A DNA stretch of 55,334 bases, taken from Immundisolibacterales bacterium (GTDB lineage Bacteria > Pseudomonadota > Gammaproteobacteria > HK1). Every line of letters begins with the position of its first letter. Position 1 is the stretch's first letter. The position numbers and the translations under genes are program-made. This document shows, in pieces, positions 33,441 through 42,095 of the stretch. The stretch lies in the NCBI GenBank assembly GCA_026712715.1, contig JAPOPW010000026.1, positions 1 through 55,334 on the forward strand, written 5' to 3'. The notes below the pieces were generated by a model that was given only the letters and a program-made list of their open reading frames with translations, was not told the DNA's origin and ran no database searches.

Positions 33441-33797
33441 CACCAACTTTGCCGGTCGACGGATCGAGTACCACCCTCACGACGCGATCTCGATGCGAGC
33501 CCCCTCATGGTGTCGGGCGTCCGCGATCGCCAGGCGTCGTGTGGCGAGTCGAGTCCAAGCGTGGCCCGTTCACGGGCAACCGGCCCTCCCGGACCGCCGG
33601 TGCCGTCCGGACTGAAGCGGGTTCGGACCGAGGTGAACTCTCCCGGACGGCTTCGGTGGGTCGGCGGCCGGCACAGGGGCCGGAGGGGACTCCGCGAGGG
33701 GAGGCTCTGGTGGTCAGCGTCAGACCTTTTTTTTGAAAATCCAATTGTCGTAGGCCAGCTCTGGCGCGCTCCGCGGCGGAACTGCTGGGGAATCGGT
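33441..33797. other. 357-bp intergenic region between mcrC and hicA
   Basis: There is no convincing gene on either strand between the converging mcrC and hicA genes. The stretch is GC-rich up to about 33700, then has an intrinsic-terminator-like hairpin with a T-tract (33702-33734) and a short AT-richer patch before the hicA stop. The abrupt composition change suggests old insertion or deletion debris. Confidence 0.45.
33702..33734 (+). terminator. candidate rho-independent terminator downstream of mcrBC
   Basis: AGGCTCTG (33702-33709) can pair with CAGACCT (33721-33727) with one bulged C and an 11-base loop. The pairing is followed by an unbroken run of eight T residues (33727-33734). It is oriented to stop plus-strand mcrBC transcripts before the convergent hicBA genes. 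Stem stability is only moderate. Confidence 0.45.
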
Positions 33798-34025
33798 CTA
33801 CCGGCGGTGTCCCACGAATTCGTGTACCGTCAGTCCGACATCGCGCGCGATGCGGCGAAGCAGGATCGGCGACAGGTCGCGACCGCCGTGAACCGGTACG
33901 GTGGTTGCGCGACCGTCCGCATGGCGGAACCGTTTGTGCGAACCGCGCTGACGGACTTCCGAGAACCCGAGCGCAACGAGAATGGCGATCGCTTCGCGGG
34001 GCTTGAGGACGGGAACTGGCGGCAA
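33798..34025 (-). CDS. hicA: HicA mRNA-interferase toxin
   Basis: This 75-residue protein is a HicA toxin with a double-stranded-RNA-binding-like fold. The opening KPREAIAILVALGFSEVRQRGSHKRFRH contains the catalytic-type histidine H30 in GSHKRF, followed by VPVHGGRDLSPILLRRI. It cleaves mRNA when freed from HicB. It lies six bases downstream of hicB on the minus strand, so the antitoxin is translated first (hicBA order, opposite to the common hicAB arrangement). The module sits inside the McrBC/NERD/Uma2 defence island. Confidence 0.92.
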   Translation of the reverse strand: MPPVPVLKPREAIAILVALGFSEVRQRGSHKRFRHADGRATTVPVHGGRDLSPILLRRIARDVGLTVHEFVGHRR

Positions 34026-34031
34026 GCGAGT

Positions 34032-34241
34032 TCAGGCCACGATGACGGTCTGCGTCCCAACGAACTCGCCCGCCATCGCGGGCATCCCTTCCTCGAGAAT
34101 CATGGCGATGACTTCCCTGAGGTTGGCGTTGAGCTCGTCCAGTGTCTCGCCTTGGCTGTGCGCACCCGGAAACCCCGGAACGTATCCGACGTAAAGGCCC
34201 GTTTCCGGGCAGCGTTCCACGACCGCAGTGAAGGTATTCAT
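34032..34241 (-). CDS. hicB: HicB antitoxin
   Basis: This 69-residue protein is a short HicB antitoxin: FTAVVERCPETGLYVGYVPGFPGAHSQGETLDE is the degenerate RNase-H-like fold, followed by ELNANLREVIAMILEEG. It binds and neutralises HicA. No DNA-binding domain (ribbon-helix-helix or HTH) follows the fold, so this short form may not autoregulate directly. It is encoded immediately upstream of hicA. Confidence 0.9.
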   Translation of the reverse strand: MNTFTAVVERCPETGLYVGYVPGFPGAHSQGETLDELNANLREVIAMILEEGMPAMAGEFVGTQTVIVA

Positions 34242-34552
34242 CGCCGACAGAACCCATCCTGGATCACTTCGTCATTCTAGCCGCGCGCCTGTGAAGGGCA
34301 AATTTGGGAGTACGTGGGATAAGCAGGTCTCCGAGACGGACGAGGGCATGGCGCCGGATGGACCCGGTCGCCGCCGTGCAGCATTCATGGACAGACGTTC
34401 CGAACAGGCTCCGAACGCGGAAGTGGCAATGCTTCGTACCTTCAAGGGAACGGCGACGATCCGTGGTGATCGGACCAGCACGTCGGCGTGGGTAGCCTCG
34501 AAGTCCGAATTTTGTGACCATATACGCCATCCCACCACTTACGGCGTCCAGG

Positions 34553-35623
34553 ATGATCGCAAAGCCTTACACCCCGCGCGCCGTACCCTCAGGAGCCCCC
34601 CATCTGCACGCGGGCGCCGCGGCCGAGAAGCAGATGGCGCACTACCTGCATCGCAGCTTAGTGAACGATCCGGAAGTGCACGTGCTTCACGGCTTGCGCC
34701 TGGAGGATCGAGAACAGCCGGAGCACGATGGCTCGCCCGGCGTATGCCAGATCGATCATCTGCTCGTGCATCGCTGGGGAATGTTCATTGTCGAGAGCAA
34801 GTCGGTGACCGAGGAGGTACGCATCCGGCCCGACGGCTCGGGCGGCGACGAGTGGTCCCGCGTGTACCACGGCCGCGAGAAGGGAATGCCCTCCCCGATC
34901 CGCCAAGCGGAGCGGCAATCCGAATTCCTGCGAACCATTCTGCAACGGAATCGGGAAGAGCTGCTCGGAAGGATGCCGTTCGGATTGCGCAACGTCGCCA
35001 AGGTCCTGAACGGGACGGACCAGCGCGGCTTCAAGTCTGTCCCGATCTAACTGGTTGTTGCCATTTCCGACCAAGGGAGAATCCAGCGGCTTGGTGGCTG
35101 GAAGGAGCGTTGTAAACCGTTCCGGGTATTCGTAACGAAGGCCGACGAAGTCCCCGACAAGATCAAGACGGAGCTGAAACAGCACCGCAAGGGCGCAAGC
35201 ATGCTGAGAAATCAAGTCACGAGTGAATACGGCCTATGGAGCATGCAGGAGAGCGAAGCAACGCAGGTGGCCGAGTTTGTTGCCGAGCAGCATGCGGATC
35301 GCTCGCGAACCGCTCCGGTCCGCCCGAAACGGGTCGTCCCCGACGCTCCCCGCGATCCGTCCCGAGACATCGCCCCTGGCGGGCATGCAGCGCAGGTGGC
35401 CTGCAAGAATTGCGGAGCGACCGATCTCCACGGCAGCTTTCACTACGGTTACTACTGGCGGTGCGGCGTGTGTGACGAGACAACGAACATGCCCACCGTG
35501 TGCTCGTCATGCGGAACCAAAGGCCGGAACGGCAAGGGGGTGAGAATTCGCAAGAAGGGGAAGTATTTCTTCCGTGAGTGCGAGACCTGCGGAACCTCCG
35601 AGACGATTTGGATCGAGGAATGA
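34553..35623 (+). pseudogene. NERD-domain nuclease with C-terminal zinc ribbons, interrupted by in-frame TAA
   Basis: One continuous frame encodes a NERD-family nuclease (about 356 codons) but is broken by TAA at 35048-35050 (codon 166). The first part holds the NERD core, with AEKQMAHYLHR, QIDHLLVHRWGMFIVESKS (D68, E81-x-K83) and PSPIRQAERQ. In the same frame after the stop come LVVAISDQGRIQRLG and FVTKADEVPDKI, the normal continuation of these proteins. Two Cys-rich zinc ribbons then follow (CKNCGATD...CGVC near 35401-35475; CSSCGTKG...CETCG near 35505-35592). No frameshift is needed: changing one codon restores the full protein. NERD proteins occur in nuclease and defence contexts. The start is ATG 34553, with a weak ribosome-binding site. 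Confidence 0.85.
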
Positions 35624-35852
35624 ACGGTAGCCGGCCGTGACGAAAGCCTCGATGCAAGGCAACGGCGTCGCGATGGGACGCGTAGCCGGGGTGGGCTCTG
35701 GAGACCGAGCCTGTCGGAGCATGCGCCGCCTGATTCATGGTCCGGGTGCCGTGTTGGATTGGTGTTGTTTCGACCATTACATTTTCCTAAAAACATTCCG
35801 TATTTTTTGAATCTATTATAATAAATTTCCAATTCTCGACTAGAACCGAGAC

Positions 35853-36641
35853 TCATTGATGCGGGCGCGCGGGCACGTCCTCGCCCTGCTGCCTGGTCGC
35901 GGAGTAGGGCGGCGGATCTTCCTCGCGCACGCGCATGCGCGCCTCGCGGCGCCGGCGGACGATGCGGGCGACCGCCTGCAGGCGTTCGGTGACGGTGCGA
36001 CTGAACCGGACCGGCTCGATCGCTTCGCGGACGTCGTCGGGGGTGAGTCCTTGCAGCACCACCGAAGCTGCGAGCGGCCGGGGCGGCGCGTCGGGGTGCA
36101 GGGCGAAGAAGTCCACCGCCACCTCCCGTTCACCCCGCCGGGCGCGGATCTGCCAGAACTCCCGCGCTCCGAGGGCCGCGTAACGCTCGATCTTGCCCTT
36201 GTCGACTTGGGTGACCTCGACCTCGACGACGAGGTCCGGGCCTGTCTCTTCCAGGAACGCATCGGCGGCGGCTTCCCCTTCCATGAGGGCCAGTCGATAG
36301 CGATCGGCCCGTTCTCCGATGTAGAACGAGCAGTCGGGCTCCAATCCGGTGCCGGGCGGGTCGCCCTGCGGGCGAAGGCGGGTCATGCGAAGGCCCTTCG
36401 AGCTCCGTCCGAACGCATCCGCCGCCAGGTCGACGATGTCGTCGAGAATCTCGCTCAGGTCATCGTGCAGGCGCGACGGCGACATCAGGGTGATGAGGCC
36501 GCGGGCCGGGTCGAGCGAGACCCGGCCGAAGTGCCGGCTCCAGTCGATGCCGGCAAGCTCGGCGATGGTCGCGGCGTCGGCGCGAAGGACGTGGATGGTC
36601 GAGCCGAGCGGCCCGACGAGCGACGTGGCAGGAGCGCTCAT
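35853..36641 (-). CDS. Uma2 (DUF820) family putative endonuclease
   Basis: This 262-residue protein belongs to the Uma2/DUF820 family of PD-(D/E)xK-like proteins. The core is visible as RVSLDPARGLITLMSPS, LEPDCSFYIGE (PD-like motif) and DLVVEVEVTQVDKGKIERYAALGAREFWQI with the E...Q/K-type active-site strand. An extra Arg-rich C-terminal tail (RRRREARMRVREE) is unusual and may bind nucleic acid. ATG 36641 follows GGAGG by ten bases. The family is abundant in genomes with many mobile elements, and its physiological substrate is unknown. It sits at the right border of the defence island, after a short AT-rich patch (about 35755-35840). Confidence 0.85.
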   Translation of the reverse strand: MSAPATSLVGPLGSTIHVLRADAATIAELAGIDWSRHFGRVSLDPARGLITLMSPSRLHDDLSEILDDIVDLAADAFGRSSKGLRMTRLRPQGDPPGTGLEPDCSFYIGERADRYRLALMEGEAAADAFLEETGPDLVVEVEVTQVDKGKIERYAALGAREFWQIRARRGEREVAVDFFALHPDAPPRPLAASVVLQGLTPDDVREAIEPVRFSRTVTERLQAVARIVRRRREARMRVREEDPPPYSATRQQGEDVPARPHQ

Positions 36642-36766
36642 GGCGGATGCGCCTCCGGAGTGAACCTGCGGGCCGCCGCGCACCGCCCGCGCTGATTGTA
36701 GCCGTCCGCGCTCCTGGTCGCGAATTGTCCGTCTCATCGTCGCTGGCGAAGCGGCGATCGTTCGGG

Positions 36767-37720
36767 TCAGAATTTCCGTTCTCGCGGCGCCAGCGTCGCC
36801 TGCTCCACAATCTCGCGCATGAGCTGAACGTAGGCGGCATTGCTGGCCGCCGGGATGCCGTCGCACCAGGGGATCACGCTCCCGGTGCCGCCGTCGGTGA
36901 GACCGAGGCCCACCCCCACGTGATGGAGCGCTACTTCGTCCTCGGCGGTGTGGCAGAGGGACGGGTCCCCCCGCAGCAGCGCGAGGCCCGCCACCACGGC
37001 GTAGGCGCCGAGGTTGGACGTGGAGGCGACGACCAGGACATCCGTTTCCACGACCGTGAAGATGCCGCCCCCGCACGGGGTCTTGTCGGTGGCCGCGAAC
37101 TCGGCCCAGTCCGCCGACAGCTCTCGGTGGATGTTTCCGAACCCGATCTCGTTGCCGCCGTCGCCGATTCCAATCGTGGGCTTGCCCGAAGCGCGGGCGC
37201 GCGAGAAGAGATGGTCGAAATTCGCGCGATGCGCGCTGCGCGGAACGCCGGTGACCCCGTGCAGAACGCCGTTGACGTTGCCGCCGAGGCGCTCTATCGC
37301 GACGAAAAGATCCCACGCATCGCAGATCGCTTCCTGCTCTCGATGGCCCTGGAGCGACACGGTCTCGACCCGGGCGGGAATCTCGTAGCGGTCCAGCAGC
37401 GCCTGGATCGGCGCGGCGCACTCGGGGTCCGTGAAGACCGCGGTTTCGTGTCCGACCGCGTGCAGAGCCCTCGCCAGGACCGCCGCACCGAACGGACCGT
37501 CGTTCTCCCCCACCGGCATGTGGTCCGGGACCGCGGCCCCGGTGACGAGCGCCACCCGCGCCGGCGGTCGGTCCAGGATGCGGGCGGCCGCGATGACCAT
37601 GGGTTCTGAGAGCTTGGAGCGTGCGAGCTCGTAGAGCGGCCACTTGAGCCCGCGCGGCAGCCCGGCCCTGCGGATCTCCACACAGAGCAGCTTGTCGATA
37701 TTGTCGGCGGCGATCAGCAT
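36767..37720 (-). CDS. D-glutamate cyclase-like protein (DUF4392), paralogue 1
   Basis: This 317-residue protein is one of three related proteins in the window. It shows the D-glutamate cyclase/DUF4392 landmarks PVGENDGPFGAAVLARAL (69-86), AIERLGGN (141-148), GIGDGGNEIGFG (184-195), CGGG (216-219) and STSNLGAY (233-240). The family includes vertebrate DGLUCY, which converts D-glutamate to 5-oxo-D-proline. It is last in the operon that begins at 44790 with paralogue 2 and runs through a complete peptide-type ABC importer, 213 bases after the last ATPase gene. A role in processing the imported substrate is inferred. The exact reaction in bacteria of this type is unproven. Confidence 0.8.
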   Translation of the reverse strand: MLIAADNIDKLLCVEIRRAGLPRGLKWPLYELARSKLSEPMVIAAARILDRPPARVALVTGAAVPDHMPVGENDGPFGAAVLARALHAVGHETAVFTDPECAAPIQALLDRYEIPARVETVSLQGHREQEAICDAWDLFVAIERLGGNVNGVLHGVTGVPRSAHRANFDHLFSRARASGKPTIGIGDGGNEIGFGNIHRELSADWAEFAATDKTPCGGGIFTVVETDVLVVASTSNLGAYAVVAGLALLRGDPSLCHTAEDEVALHHVGVGLGLTDGGTGSVIPWCDGIPAASNAAYVQLMREIVEQATLAPRERKF

Positions 37721-37932
37721 GTGTGGATTCTCCGTAGGTTGAATGATTCGTACCTTCCCCGGGAACCGGGACTGCGGACGTGGCGCTTGCCGCGCGTCGC
37801 GGCTGGGGTCCGTCCCTGCCCGCAAGCTTCGGGTTCGGCCGCGCGGGCCGGGTGTCCGGCCGCTTGCCCGCGGGTTCGCTTCCCTCGCGGCGTACCGCGT
37901 GTGAGACGGTCCCCGGGGGAGGGTGGCGACGG

Positions 37933-38922
37933 TCACGTGAATTCGGAAATCCGGGAACACGCCGCCCATTGCCCGCGGTTCACCTCGCGCAGCTCCGGTA
38001 TCGACTCCCCGCACCGGTCGACCGCGACGGGGCAGCGGGTTCGAAAGCGGCAGCCGCTCGGCGGGTTCGAGGGGCTCGGGAGGTCGCCCTGCAGGATGAC
38101 CCGCTCGCGGGTCGCCTCCAAGTCGGGATCGGGGATGGGCACCGCCGACATGAGGGCCTTGGTATACGGATGGACGGCCCCTTCGTAGAGCTGGCGCCGG
38201 CTCGCGACCTCGGCGATTCGCCCGAGGTACATGACCGCCACCCGATCGCACAGGTTTCGGACCACGCTGAGGTCATGCGATATGAATACGTAGGTGAGCC
38301 GGAATTCGCGTTGCAGGTCTTTGAGAAGATTGACGATCTGGGCCTGGATGGACACGTCGAGAGCGGATACCGGCTCGTCGCAGATGATGAGCTCGGGCTC
38401 CACCGCGAGGGCGCGCGCGAACGTGACCCGCTGAAGCTGGCCGCCGCTCAGCTCGTGCGGGTAGCGGTGCACGAAGTGGCTCGGCAGGCCCACCATGTCG
38501 AGGAGCGCCCGGACCCGTTCCTGGCGGCGCCCGGGGAACAGGCCGTGGATCACGAGCGGTTCGGCCAGGCCGTCGCCGATGGACATGCGCGGGTTCAGGG
38601 AGGCGTACGCATCCTGGAAGATCACCTGGATGCGTCGCCGGAAGCGGAGCATGGCCGACGCGTCGAGGTCCGACAGGTTCTCGCCGTCGAAGACGACCCG
38701 TCCCGAGCTGTGGTCCACTAGTCGGAGGATCGCCATGCCCGTCGTCGTCTTGCCGCACCCGGACTCGCCGACGAGCCCAAGGGCGCTTCCCCGCTCCACC
38801 GAGAAGCTGACCCCGTCGACGGCCCGTACCGGTCGTGCTCCACGGAGCCTCGCCCAGACGCTGTCGACCGGGAAGTGCACCTTGAGGTCCGACACCTCCA
38901 GCAGGACGTCACGACTCGTCAT
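37933..38922 (-). CDS. Dpp/Opp-type ABC importer ATPase (DppF-like), cluster 1
   Basis: This 329-residue peptide-type ABC ATPase has Walker A GESGCGKTT, Q-loop FQDAYASLNPRMSIGD, signature LSGGQLQR, Walker [13 protein letters not shown] and the H-loop FISHDL. The C-terminal oligopeptide-binding extension carries a Cys-rich CRFRTRCPVAVDRC motif. It pairs with the DppD-like ATPase encoded just upstream (stop and start overlap). Together they energise the two permeases for uptake of the ligand captured by the Tat-exported binding protein at 42096. Peptide, opine or glutamyl-type ligands are all possible. Confidence 0.92.
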   Translation of the reverse strand: MTSRDVLLEVSDLKVHFPVDSVWARLRGARPVRAVDGVSFSVERGSALGLVGESGCGKTTTGMAILRLVDHSSGRVVFDGENLSDLDASAMLRFRRRIQVIFQDAYASLNPRMSIGDGLAEPLVIHGLFPGRRQERVRALLDMVGLPSHFVHRYPHELSGGQLQRVTFARALAVEPELIICDEPVSALDVSIQAQIVNLLKDLQREFRLTYVFISHDLSVVRNLCDRVAVMYLGRIAEVASRRQLYEGAVHPYTKALMSAVPIPDPDLEATRERVILQGDLPSPSNPPSGCRFRTRCPVAVDRCGESIPELREVNRGQWAACSRISEFT

Positions 38923-39932
38923 CCGTTGGTGGCCCGCCAGTAGGGGGTGAGGTCCGCCCAGCACCGGGTGCCGTGAACGTCCGCCACGTCGCGCCAGGCC
39001 GGCGGCTTCTCCCGGCAGGCCCCGACCGCGTGCCGGCACCGGGGCAGGAAGGGGCACAGGGGGACGGGATCGAGCAGGCTGGGCGGCAATCCGTCGATGG
39101 GCTGCAGCCGCCGCTCCTCGTCGTCGTCCAGTCTCGGGGTGGAGCCGAGCAGGCCCAGGGTGTAGCCGTGGCTCGGACGGTGAAAGAGGTCTCGAACCGG
39201 CCCCGACTCCACGATCCGCCCTGCATACATGACCGCCACCGAGTCACAGATCCCCGCCACGACGCCGAGGTCGTGGCTGATCCAGATGACCGCGGTGCCC
39301 AGGTCCTCGGTCAACCGCTTGACAAGATCGATGATCTGGGCCTGAATCGTGACGTCGAGGGCGGTCGTCGCTTCGTCGGCGATGAGCACGCTCGGGTTGC
39401 ACGAGAGCGCGATCGCGATCATGACCCGCTGGCGCATCCCGCCCGAGAACTGATGGGGGTAGTCGCCGAGGCGGTCCCTCGCCATGGGGATGCCGACTCT
39501 GTCGAGCAGCTCGATCGCCCGATCCCGGGCCGCCCGATCCGACAGGCCGAGATGCTCGCGAAGGGCTTCGGTGAGTTGTCGCCCGATGGTGAGAACCGGG
39601 TTCAGGGATTTCATCGGATCCTGGAAGACCATGGCGATCCGGGAGCCGCGGATGCGGCGCGCGCGAACCTCGTCGATGCCCAGGATGTCCTCTCCTTCCA
39701 GCGTGATCGCGTCCGCGGTGACCTCGCCGGGAGGACTGACGACGAGCTTCATGATGGACAGGGCGGTGACGCTCTTGCCCGAACCGCTCTCGCCGACGAT
39801 GCCGAGCACCTTGCCCGGCAACAGGTCGAACGAGACCCCGCCGACCGCGTGGACGATGCCGTCCTCGGTATGAAACCGGGTGTGCAGGTTGCGAACGCTG
39901 AGGACCGGTTCCATGCCCGCGGACTCGATCAC
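38919..39932 (-). CDS. Dpp/Opp-type ABC importer ATPase (DppD-like), cluster 1
   Basis: This 337-residue ATPase shows [18 protein letters not shown] (Walker A), FQDPMKSLNPVLTIG (Q-loop), FSGGMRQR (signature), VLIADEATTALDVT (Walker B) and ISHDLGVVAGICD. The Cys-rich C-terminal oligopeptide region is CPFLPRCRHAVGAC. I use the GTG at 39932 because it overlaps the permease stop as GTGA; ATG 39914, six codons later, is a close alternative. Walker B has DEA instead of the usual DEP, which is tolerated in this family. It works as a heterodimer with the next ATPase. Confidence 0.92.
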   Translation of the reverse strand: MIESAGMEPVLSVRNLHTRFHTEDGIVHAVGGVSFDLLPGKVLGIVGESGSGKSVTALSIMKLVVSPPGEVTADAITLEGEDILGIDEVRARRIRGSRIAMVFQDPMKSLNPVLTIGRQLTEALREHLGLSDRAARDRAIELLDRVGIPMARDRLGDYPHQFSGGMRQRVMIAIALSCNPSVLIADEATTALDVTIQAQIIDLVKRLTEDLGTAVIWISHDLGVVAGICDSVAVMYAGRIVESGPVRDLFHRPSHGYTLGLLGSTPRLDDDEERRLQPIDGLPPSLLDPVPLCPFLPRCRHAVGACREKPPAWRDVADVHGTRCWADLTPYWRATNG

Positions 39933-40876
39933 GGCGTCACCTGCTCCGGCACGCGGGGAGTGCTCCCGCCCGTGGTCTTCGCGCGCCAGGAGCGTGGATC
40001 GAGAGAATCGCGCAAGCCGTCGCCGACGAAGTTGATGCTGAGCACGCACAGCATGCACGCCAGGATCGGGCCGATGATGAGCCAGGGCGCATCGCCCATG
40101 TACCGCCGGGCCTCGCTGAGGTCCCGCCCCCAGCTCGGGTCGGGCGGCTGGGAGCCCAGGCCGAGGAAGCTCAAGGAAGCCTCGGCGATGATCGCGCCGG
40201 CGAACACGATGGTGATCTGGACGACGATGGGGGAAACGATGTTGCGAAGAATGCCGGAGAAAACGACGCGGGCCGCGCTCGCGCCGAGGGCCCGAGCGGC
40301 CACGATATAGACCTCCTCGCGGGCGGACAGCGTGCTGCCGCGAACGATCCGGGCGAAGACCGGAATCTGCACGATGCCGAGCGCGATGACGACGTTCTCG
40401 AGATCCGGCCCCAGGAGCCCGACAATGGCCACGGCCAGGAGAAGGGGCGGGAAGGTGAGGAAGGCGTCCATCATCCGCATGAGGGCATTGTCCAGCCGTC
40501 CTCCGACGAAGCCCGAAACGAGGCCGATCGGAACGCCCACGAGCAGCGAGTAGAAGACGACCAGGAACGCGACCGAGAGCGATACCCGTCCTCCCCAGAC
40601 AATCCGGGTCATGACGTCGCGGCCGAAGTAGTCGGTGCCCATCCAGTGGGAGAAGCTCGGCGGCAGCAGCTTTTCCGAGAGCTTGAGCGCGGTCGGGTCG
40701 TAGGGGGAGATCCAGGGTGCGAGGACGGCGGCGAAGCCCAGCAGGAGCAGGATGAAGAACCCGGCCAGGGCCGCGTGGTTGCGCATGAACTGCTGGCACG
40801 CGAGGAATGCCCCCCCTCGATAGGCCGGGGGTGCCGAAGGGTCGCCGGCGCCGATGTGCAGTGGGGGTGTGCTCAC
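39929..40876 (-). CDS. Dpp/Opp-type ABC permease (DppC-like), cluster 1
   Basis: This 315-residue inner-membrane permease has an N-terminal cytoplasmic segment, then about six membrane helices starting at HAALAGFFILLLLGFAAVL. Signature sequences of the DppC family are GTDYFGRDVMTRIVWGGR, FVGGRLDNALMRMMDAFLTFPPLLLA (quoted in parts), RALGASAARVVFSGILRN (EAA loop) and SLSFLGLGSQPPDPSWGRDL. Translation starts at GTG or at the codon 40874-40876. It forms the transmembrane channel with the DppB-like protein encoded immediately upstream. Confidence 0.92.
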   Translation of the reverse strand: MSTPPLHIGAGDPSAPPAYRGGAFLACQQFMRNHAALAGFFILLLLGFAAVLAPWISPYDPTALKLSEKLLPPSFSHWMGTDYFGRDVMTRIVWGGRVSLSVAFLVVFYSLLVGVPIGLVSGFVGGRLDNALMRMMDAFLTFPPLLLAVAIVGLLGPDLENVVIALGIVQIPVFARIVRGSTLSAREEVYIVAARALGASAARVVFSGILRNIVSPIVVQITIVFAGAIIAEASLSFLGLGSQPPDPSWGRDLSEARRYMGDAPWLIIGPILACMLCVLSINFVGDGLRDSLDPRSWRAKTTGGSTPRVPEQVTP

Positions 40877-40885
40877 CGCGAAAGC

Positions 40886-41842
40886 TCAGTATCGGATTCG
40901 CGGGTCTAGGAACGTATAGAGCACGTCCGCGATGATGTTGGTGACCAGGAAGAAGATCGCGATGACGAGGGTGAAGCCCTGCACCACCGGAAAGTCGCGG
41001 TTGACGACCGCGGTGAGCACCGCGAGTCCCATTCCCGGAATGGCGAATATGTACTCGATGGTGATCTGGATGCCGATCATGTATCCGAAGTGGATGGCCA
41101 CCATGGTGACGAACGGAATCATGGCGTTCTTCAGGGCGTGGACCGCGATGACCACCGCCGGCTTGAGCCCCTTCGCATGGGCCGTCCGGATGTAGTCCTG
41201 GCCGAGAACGTCGATCATGCTCGAGCGAAGGAGCCTTCCGAAGTACGCCGTCTGAACCGTCCCGAGGGCCACGGCGGGGAGAATGAAGGGCGACACGAAC
41301 GCCCACACGCCGCCGCCGCGCGAGGTCGAAGACCCGATCCCCGATATGGGAAACCAGTCGAGCTCGACCGCGAAGACGTAGATGAGAATCAGGGCCAGGG
41401 CGAAGTTGGGAATCGAGAACCCGAGCACCATGTATCCCGTGGCGCCGTAGTCCACCCACGTGTTGCGCCAGATCGCGGCGACGATGCCGAGCGGAATGGA
41501 AATCAACAGGGCGAAGAGCATGGCCGCGGTGGCGAGCTGCAGGCTGACGATGAGCCGTTCGCCCAGCATCTGGCTCACGGGACGGTTGAGCCGGATCGAG
41601 CTTCCCAGATCGCCGCGAATCACGTCGCCGAGCCAGATGAGGTACTGCTGGTACAGGGGCTTGTCGAGATGGAACTTCTCGCGCACCGCCTGCACCGCGT
41701 CCGGCGAGGTCTGCATGCCGAGCATGAGCTCGACCGGATCGCCGGGGGTCGCCCGGACGACGATGAAGATCGTGAGGGTGGTGACGATCAGCACGACCGG
41801 GATCTGCACGATCCGGCGGGCGAGATAGGCGAGGGTGTTCAT
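40886..41842 (-). CDS. Dpp/Opp-type ABC permease (DppB-like), cluster 1
   Basis: This 318-residue DppB-family permease opens with YLARRIVQIPVVLIVTTL (first membrane helix) and has the family motif ATPGDPVELMLG, a periplasmic loop with FHLDKPLYQQYLIWLGDVI, and GDLGSSIRLNRPVSQML. About six helices and the EAA loop AKGLKPAVVIAVHALKNAMIP follow. It partners with the DppC-like permease nine bases downstream. A REP-like palindrome lies in the 253-bp gap between it and the binding-protein gene, where partial termination could set lower permease expression. Confidence 0.92.
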   Translation of the reverse strand: MNTLAYLARRIVQIPVVLIVTTLTIFIVVRATPGDPVELMLGMQTSPDAVQAVREKFHLDKPLYQQYLIWLGDVIRGDLGSSIRLNRPVSQMLGERLIVSLQLATAAMLFALLISIPLGIVAAIWRNTWVDYGATGYMVLGFSIPNFALALILIYVFAVELDWFPISGIGSSTSRGGGVWAFVSPFILPAVALGTVQTAYFGRLLRSSMIDVLGQDYIRTAHAKGLKPAVVIAVHALKNAMIPFVTMVAIHFGYMIGIQITIEYIFAIPGMGLAVLTAVVNRDFPVVQGFTLVIAIFFLVTNIIADVLYTFLDPRIRY

Positions 41843-41887
41843 ATCGCGACCTGACTACGCACGAACCTCACCTTCTCGCCCCGTCGC

Positions 41888-41990
41888 GGCGAAAATGGGG
41901 TCAGAGCGGGCCTTTCCGTTTCCCGCCCGGCTCGCGCCACCGCATCGGAAAACCCGTTCTGACTCCATTTTCGATGACCCCATTGTCGCC
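41888..41990. repeat. nested inverted repeat, REP/BIME-like palindromic element
   Basis: GGCGAAAATGGGGTCA (41888-41903) is mirrored by TGACCCCATTGTCGCC (41975-41990) with one mismatch. The overlapping left arm from 41891 also pairs with CCCGTTCTGACTCCATTTTCG (41953-41973) with two mismatches. This gives two competing hairpins. AAAATGGGGTCAGA-type arms are seen in intergenic REP elements of Pseudomonadota that RAYT transposases mobilise. It lies inside an operon, between the binding-protein and permease genes. Confidence 0.6.
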
Positions 41991-42095
41991 GGGTGAACCG
42001 TGCGGATGAGGTTCGTGCGGAGTCGGGAACCGCGATTCGCGGGGCGAGCCGGGGGTTCAGGCCGTCCGGCGCCCCGAAATCACCCGGTACGGCGA

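Noticed and set aside
35048..35050. Programmed recoding of TAA in the NERD gene
   Set aside because: No stimulatory structure, slippery sequence or recoding element is evident; mutation or sequencing error is simpler.
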